Positions 6,533 through 9,271 of a stretch of 9,271 bases of DNA are shown one piece after another. The stretch lies in NCBI GenBank assembly GCA_030596185.1, contig JAUVKP010000018.1:1-9271 (forward strand), in the 5' to 3' direction. The stretch comes from Fidelibacterota bacterium. Its GTDB lineage: Bacteria > Fidelibacterota > Fidelibacteria > Fidelibacterales > Fidelibacteraceae. How positions within the stretch are numbered: the first letter of the stretch is position 1; every line of letters begins with the position of its first letter. Position numbers and translations under genes: made by a program. A model generated the notes under the pieces. It was not told where the DNA came from, searched no databases, and saw only the letters and a list, made by a program, of their open reading frames with translations.

Positions 6533-7813
6533 TTAATTCCTGTGTGTTATTTTTTTTAAAACCGGCAACTTGCCAATTCCCGAAGGTAGAGCCAAACGAT
6601 CAATGATCTTATCCAATGTGCTCTCCGACTTAGGCGGAGGTGGCGGGATCTTTGCGTTTGAGAAGCCAATAAATACCATTGCTCCCGGACCGGCATACGT
6701 ACCGATCACAGGGCCAAATTCTCCATAGTAGTATTTTGCTTTCGGAAAATGAGTGCGCAGTAATTCTTCAAATTTCTTTGCTTTATCTTTACAATTGGCA
6801 TGAATGATCCCAATCTCATCCGGGACCTTATCGCCAAAAAAGTTTTTAAATTTACTAATAGCTGGTTTCCAACCACGTTTACCACGAAGGACAATGCCCT
6901 CTTTATCCGTTTTGCCGTCAGGTGTAATAGTCACAAGTGGAACAAGACCTAAGATCTTAAGCAAACTTCCAAGATAAGGTTTTAGTCGACCACCTTTTAC
7001 GGCATATTTTACTGTTTCCAGCATGATGATCATTTTAAATTCTCCGTGCAGACCGGTCAGAAAATTTACGATCTCGTGGACACTATTTCCCTGAGCGATC
7101 ATTTCTGCGGCCTTGATAGCCATGATCTGTTCACCAATACTTCCGGATTCAGTATTGAAAACGGTTATCTTTTTCGAATCAACTCGTGATGCAGCTTGTA
7201 TTGCTCCTTGATAGGTTCCGCTGACTTTATCACTGACATGCAGAGAAATGACATGCTTGTAGTGAGTTAAAAGAAAGCGATAAAGATTCTCAATATCTCG
7301 TGGCACGGGTTGCGATGTTTTTGGAATGATCTTGCCGTTTTCCATGCGATCATAAAAAGTGGCATTATCAATTGTTACACCATCAATGAATTCTTCTTTG
7401 TCGAATGATAGGCGCAAAGGAACCACATTGATATTATATTTTTCAGCAATATCATCAGAAATATCTGAAGCTGAATCCACAACCAGGGCGATCTCCTGCA
7501 ATTTCTGATTACGGTGCCGTACCTGCCGTTTCATGTCGTCAACTTTCTTGCGACGTACATTTCCAAACTGACTTAAAATAGTAAAAACCGTTTCCGGGGC
7601 ATTCGTATGAATATGAAGCTTTAAACGTGTCGTGCTACCGGCAAGAATTAGAGAGTCGCCAAGAGGTAGTAAAAGATCGCGGATATGATTACGGTCAAAA
7701 TATTTACTATCTACGAGACATTCGGTACAAAAACGATATTTAACATTTGGATTAAATGCAATGTCATGTGAGCCGATCAGGGGCACCAGTCGTTCTTTAA
7801 TGCCCTCTAACAA
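6533..7813 (-). CDS. FakA middle domain fused to DegV/FakB fatty-acid-binding domain
   Basis: Residues 1-95 match the middle domain of the fatty acid kinase FakA. C29 (FCTECLVD), H67 and H69 (LKLHIHT) correspond to the Cys-His-His set described as zinc ligands in Staphylococcus aureus FakA. Residues 107-385 or so are a DegV (EDD) domain that binds a fatty acid: VVDSASDI (111-118), the TSQP loop (166-169), VSGTYQGA (197-204) and KGGRLKPYLG (273-282). The product should present fatty acid to a DhaL kinase domain, which is the ORF just upstream in the same frame. The start shown is TTG at 7813, without a visible ribosome site, immediately after three in-frame stops; no in-frame ATG exists before the conserved sequence. 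It therefore may be the back half of a disrupted 636-residue fusion. A Pro-rich linker KIPPPPPKSE and a basic tail end the protein. Domain calls are firm; independent translation is doubtful. Confidence 0.8.
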   Translation of the reverse strand: MLEGIKERLVPLIGSHDIAFNPNVKYRFCTECLVDSKYFDRNHIRDLLLPLGDSLILAGSTTRLKLHIHTNAPETVFTILSQFGNVRRKKVDDMKRQVRHRNQKLQEIALVVDSASDISDDIAEKYNINVVPLRLSFDKEEFIDGVTIDNATFYDRMENGKIIPKTSQPVPRDIENLYRFLLTHYKHVISLHVSDKVSGTYQGAIQAASRVDSKKITVFNTESGSIGEQIMAIKAAEMIAQGNSVHEIVNFLTGLHGEFKMIIMLETVKYAVKGGRLKPYLGSLLKILGLVPLVTITPDGKTDKEGIVLRGKRGWKPAISKFKNFFGDKVPDEIGIIHANCKDKAKKFEELLRTHFPKAKYYYGEFGPVIGTYAGPGAMVFIGFSNAKIPPPPPKSESTLDKIIDRLALPSGIGKLPVLKKITHRN

Positions 7814-7855
7814 CTGTTTTACATTAGGACTTTAAATAAACTACTCGATACCTTA
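7811..7855 (-). other. Cluster of three in-frame stops joining two halves of a FakA-FakB fusion
   Basis: Reading down the - strand in the frame of both neighbouring ORFs, stops fall at 7855-7853 (TAA), 7843-7841 (TAG) and 7834-7832 (TAA), followed by sense codons up to the TTG at 7813. The sense codons between the stops spell GIE, FI and SPNVKQ. Placed after GGLGFFNML and before LLEGIKERL, they resemble the ordinary continuation GFxxxLEGIxxFI of DAK2-DegV fusion proteins. Each stop is one base away from Glu, Lys or Gln codons. There is no indel and no frame change across the junction. Confidence 0.75.
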
Positions 7856-8443
7856 GAGCATATTAAAAAAACCAAGGCCACCGGAATCGACATACTTCAT
7901 CTTACCTTCAAGCTTTAATTTTGCGGGAGATTTTTCCAGCTCTATCTTACATTCTTTTAAAGCGTAACGTAAAATATAAACAAAATCATCATGGCTTTCA
8001 GCTTGTTTTTCCCAAGCTTCTCCCCATATGCGGATCACACTGAGAATAGTTCCTTCTTTGGGATCTGCCATTGCCTGATAGGAATGATTGGATGCTGCGA
8101 CTGCAGCTTTCGAAAATTCCTTTGCAGTGACCTGTTTTTTCTTGGCTAGCTCTGTCGCCAGTCCATAGAAAAATTGTGCTAGAATAGACCCGGAATTTCC
8201 GCGGGCACCATCAAGTGCCGTATCGGAAACCTGCTGACTCATTTCAGCTAAGGCAAAATCCGTATTGTTTCGTAAGGAAATTACGATGGCGTGGAGTGTG
8301 GCAGCCATGTTGGTTCCCGTATCACCATCGGGTACGGGGAACACATTTATCTTATTGAGATAGTCTTCATTCCTCATCAAACTTTTTGCTGCTGCAATGA
8401 CAGCAAGACGAAAACGTCGTCCGTCTAAAATCGTTATTTTCAT
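7853..8443 (-). CDS. DhaL/DAK2 kinase domain of fatty acid kinase (FakA N-terminal part)
   Basis: This 196-residue DhaL domain is the ATP-binding part of FakA, which phosphorylates a FakB-bound fatty acid to acyl-phosphate. NVFPVPDGDTGTNM (33-46) holds the Asp cluster that coordinates Mg-ATP, LDGARGNSGSILAQF (77-91) is the nucleotide-gripping loop, and KEGTILSV (129-136) and KYVDSGGLGFF (183-193) complete the domain. A full FakA has about 550 residues; here the ORF stops exactly where the middle domain should begin, and that domain continues in the same frame downstream after three stops. DhaL domains can exist alone in dihydroxyacetone kinases, but the LEGK-KYVDSGG ending and the neighbours point to FakA. 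The start is the ATG at 8443, with GGA at 8454-8452 about 8 bases before it. It is the first gene of an operon continuing through DegV, plsY and a Nudix hydrolase. Confidence 0.88.
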   Translation of the reverse strand: MKITILDGRRFRLAVIAAAKSLMRNEDYLNKINVFPVPDGDTGTNMAATLHAIVISLRNNTDFALAEMSQQVSDTALDGARGNSGSILAQFFYGLATELAKKKQVTAKEFSKAAVAASNHSYQAMADPKEGTILSVIRIWGEAWEKQAESHDDFVYILRYALKECKIELEKSPAKLKLEGKMKYVDSGGLGFFNML

Positions 8444-8488
8444 AAAAAAGTTCCAGCCTGTAAAAAATATCTTTCAAATAACCAAAGG

Positions 8489-8517
8489 AATATATTAAGA
8501 GATACTTGTATTCACAA
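8489..8517 (-). promoter_or_regulatory. Predicted sigma-70-type promoter for the fatty-acid kinase/plsY operon
   Basis: On the - strand, TTGTGA (8517-8512) and TATATT (8494-8489) match the -35 and -10 boxes with a 17-base spacer. Transcription would start near 8482, leaving a leader of about 40 bases before the ATG at 8443. It lies in the only gap upstream of this operon. A weaker alternative is TTGCCT (8586-8581) with TATTAA (8564-8559), which would sit inside the inverted repeat. Confidence 0.45.
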
Positions 8518-8534
8518 CCCATTATTTTAGCATA

Positions 8535-8591
8535 TCAACTTGCCTAAGTTTTTATACTTTAATATCCCTGTAAAAACTTGAGGCAAGTTGA
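8535..8591. repeat. Long bulged inverted repeat upstream of the fatty-acid kinase operon
   Basis: The arms are 8535-8554 and 8571-8591. They pair over 20 base pairs with a single unpaired base (an extra G at 8580 on the right arm), and the loop is about 12-16 bases. The arm core is CAACTTGCCT followed by AAGTTTTTA. No T run follows on either strand, and a better terminator lies just to the right, so simple termination is unlikely. It lies just upstream (in the - strand direction) of the predicted promoter. It may be an operator, an mRNA hairpin, or a small mobile or repeated element. Confidence 0.7.
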
Positions 8592-8599
8592 CTAATAAT

Positions 8600-8630
8600 A
8601 AAAAAAGACAGGATTAACCTGCCTTTTTTT
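8600..8630 (-). terminator. Rho-independent terminator of the DMT-like membrane protein gene
   Basis: On the - strand a run of A is followed by GGCAGG, the loop TTAAT, CCTGTC and then TTTTTTT, about 20 bases after the stop of the gene ending at 8644. In RNA the stem is complete with one G-U pair; on the + strand the same position is an A-C mismatch, so the element is built for - strand transcription. It separates that gene from the fatty-acid operon. Confidence 0.85.
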
Positions 8631-8643
8631 ATATAGAAAACGC

Positions 8644-9271
8644 TTATGCTTTTTCTTTCTTTTTTTGTAGTAGTGGTGGAATGGTTAGGAATAAAATTGA
8701 AACAATAATAATACCGGCTCCGATCAGCTGAGAGGTTCGCGGTAAACCTTGATTGGGAAATAATGATAGCAGAAAAGCTGCGATTACACCGGCAAGGATA
8801 CTTGATGAACGATTAACGGGGATACAATAGGTATTTTCACTCTTATCAAGGAAGACTAGGGTACCAAAGAAACCGGTTCCTTGTGACAATACACCAATGA
8901 GGAGTAGCGCCCATAGATATGGCTGGTCCCAATGCATAGTCCAGCCCATGCGGACGGATTCGCCAATATTACCATTCAGCAATGTAAAAAGCGCAAGAAA
9001 GATCACCAATACGGGGGTGGAGACCATCTGTTCTTCCACAAAATAACGCAGGTTAACTTCTTTCTTATCTGATTTTGCATTACGGCTCATAAATTGGAAA
9101 CGCATGAAATATGAGAACAGATAAATTGCTATCACAATTCCCAATAAAAGCGGGATCTTGAATCCTTTTGCATCGAAGATGGGAATAAGCAATGCCGATA
9201 AAGCACCAACAAGGCCGATCCAAGAGAACCAGCGCACAGAACGTTTTGTAATTGTATCGACAATAGGCGCA
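8644..9271 (-). CDS. Multi-spanning membrane protein, DMT/EamA-like transporter, C-terminal part
   Basis: The frame is open to the right edge, so the gene begins outside the window; the GTG at 9237 is internal or at best an alternative start. About 208 residues are visible. Numbered from that GTG, hydrophobic spans lie near 4-20, 28-48, 73-92, 106-129, 143-163 and 171-190. Basic loops flank some of them, notably RFQFMSRNAKSDKKE (47-61), and a charged tail KKKEKA ends the protein. The last two spans (SSSILAGVIAAFLLSLFP, then QLIGAGIIIVSILFL) look like the end of the second EamA half in drug/metabolite transporters, which usually have ten spans in about 300 residues. The substrate is unknown. 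Its strong terminator follows directly, so it belongs to a different transcript from the fatty-acid kinase operon. Confidence 0.65.
   Translation of the reverse strand, partial: APIVDTITKRSVRWFSWIGLVGALSALLIPIFDAKGFKIPLLLGIVIAIYLFSYFMRFQFMSRNAKSDKKEVNLRYFVEEQMVSTPVLVIFLALFTLLNGNIGESVRMGWTMHWDQPYLWALLLIGVLSQGTGFFGTLVFLDKSENTYCIPVNRSSSILAGVIAAFLLSLFPNQGLPRTSQLIGAGIIIVSILFLTIPPLLQKKKEKA

Noticed and set aside
7811..7855. Programmed translational bypassing across the stop cluster, as in phage T4 gene 60
   Set aside because: Take-off and landing codons do not match (CTC before the first stop, TTG/TTA at resumption), and the codons between the stops resemble coding sequence rather than an inserted gap.
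7832..7855. Genome-wide reassignment of TAA and TAG as sense codons
   Set aside because: TAA ends tsaE, surE, the Nudix gene, plsY and the DegV gene at the normal family lengths, and TAG ends the binding-fold gene, so both still act as stops here.
1..9271. Defence system, CRISPR array, prophage or transposon
   Set aside because: No regularly spaced repeats, transposase, integrase or phage proteins are visible. PglZ domains occur in BREX defence, but here the C-terminal sequence and neighbours fit a PorX-like protein and no other BREX gene is present.

Overview
The window is about 9.3 kb of moderately AT-rich bacterial chromosome. The proteins suggest a Gram-negative lineage of the FCB superphylum or a related candidate phylum. 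The reasons are a PorX-like PglZ/alkaline-phosphatase protein next to tsaE, and a secreted TPR plus periplasmic-binding-fold protein rich in Asp-Ser-Leu repeats. This placement is inference from gene content; there is no rRNA or other phylogenetic marker here.

Region 1 (1-5395, + strand) is a tightly packed, probably single operon. In order it holds the C-terminal part of a PglZ-domain protein (open at the left edge), tsaE, tsaB, rimI, surE and a large exported TPR/type-1 periplasmic-binding-fold protein. Almost every junction is an overlap of stop and start (ATGA, TGATG, GTGA). TsaE and TsaB belong to the t6A tRNA-modification machinery, RimI acetylates protein N-termini, and SurE is a nucleotidase. 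The last gene has no ATG, GTG or TTG in front of its signal peptide. The best-placed initiator is an ATA inside the end of surE. Its binding-protein domain is also split by an acidic insert of about 230 residues.

Region 2 (5396-5512) lies between convergent operons. It contains a GC-rich patch and a nested interrupted palindrome.

Region 3 (8443 down to 5513, - strand) is a second operon: a FakA-type DhaL kinase domain, the FakA middle domain joined to a DegV/FakB fatty-acid-binding domain, plsY, and a MutT-like Nudix hydrolase. Together these make chemical sense: fatty acid is held by DegV, phosphorylated by the DhaL kinase to acyl-phosphate, and transferred to glycerol-3-phosphate by PlsY. 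The DhaL and middle-DegV parts lie in the same reading frame, separated only by three in-frame stops clustered in 24 bases. The codons around those stops still read like the expected protein. This looks like a 636-residue FakA-FakB fusion that has been broken, split or is recoded, and it is the most notable anomaly in the window.

Region 4 (8444-8643) is a regulatory spacer with a predicted promoter for the fatty-acid operon, a long bulged inverted repeat and a strong Rho-independent terminator. Region 5 (8644-9271, - strand) is the C-terminal part of a multi-spanning DMT/EamA-like membrane protein that runs off the right edge. I see no tRNA, rRNA, CRISPR array, transposase or phage gene.
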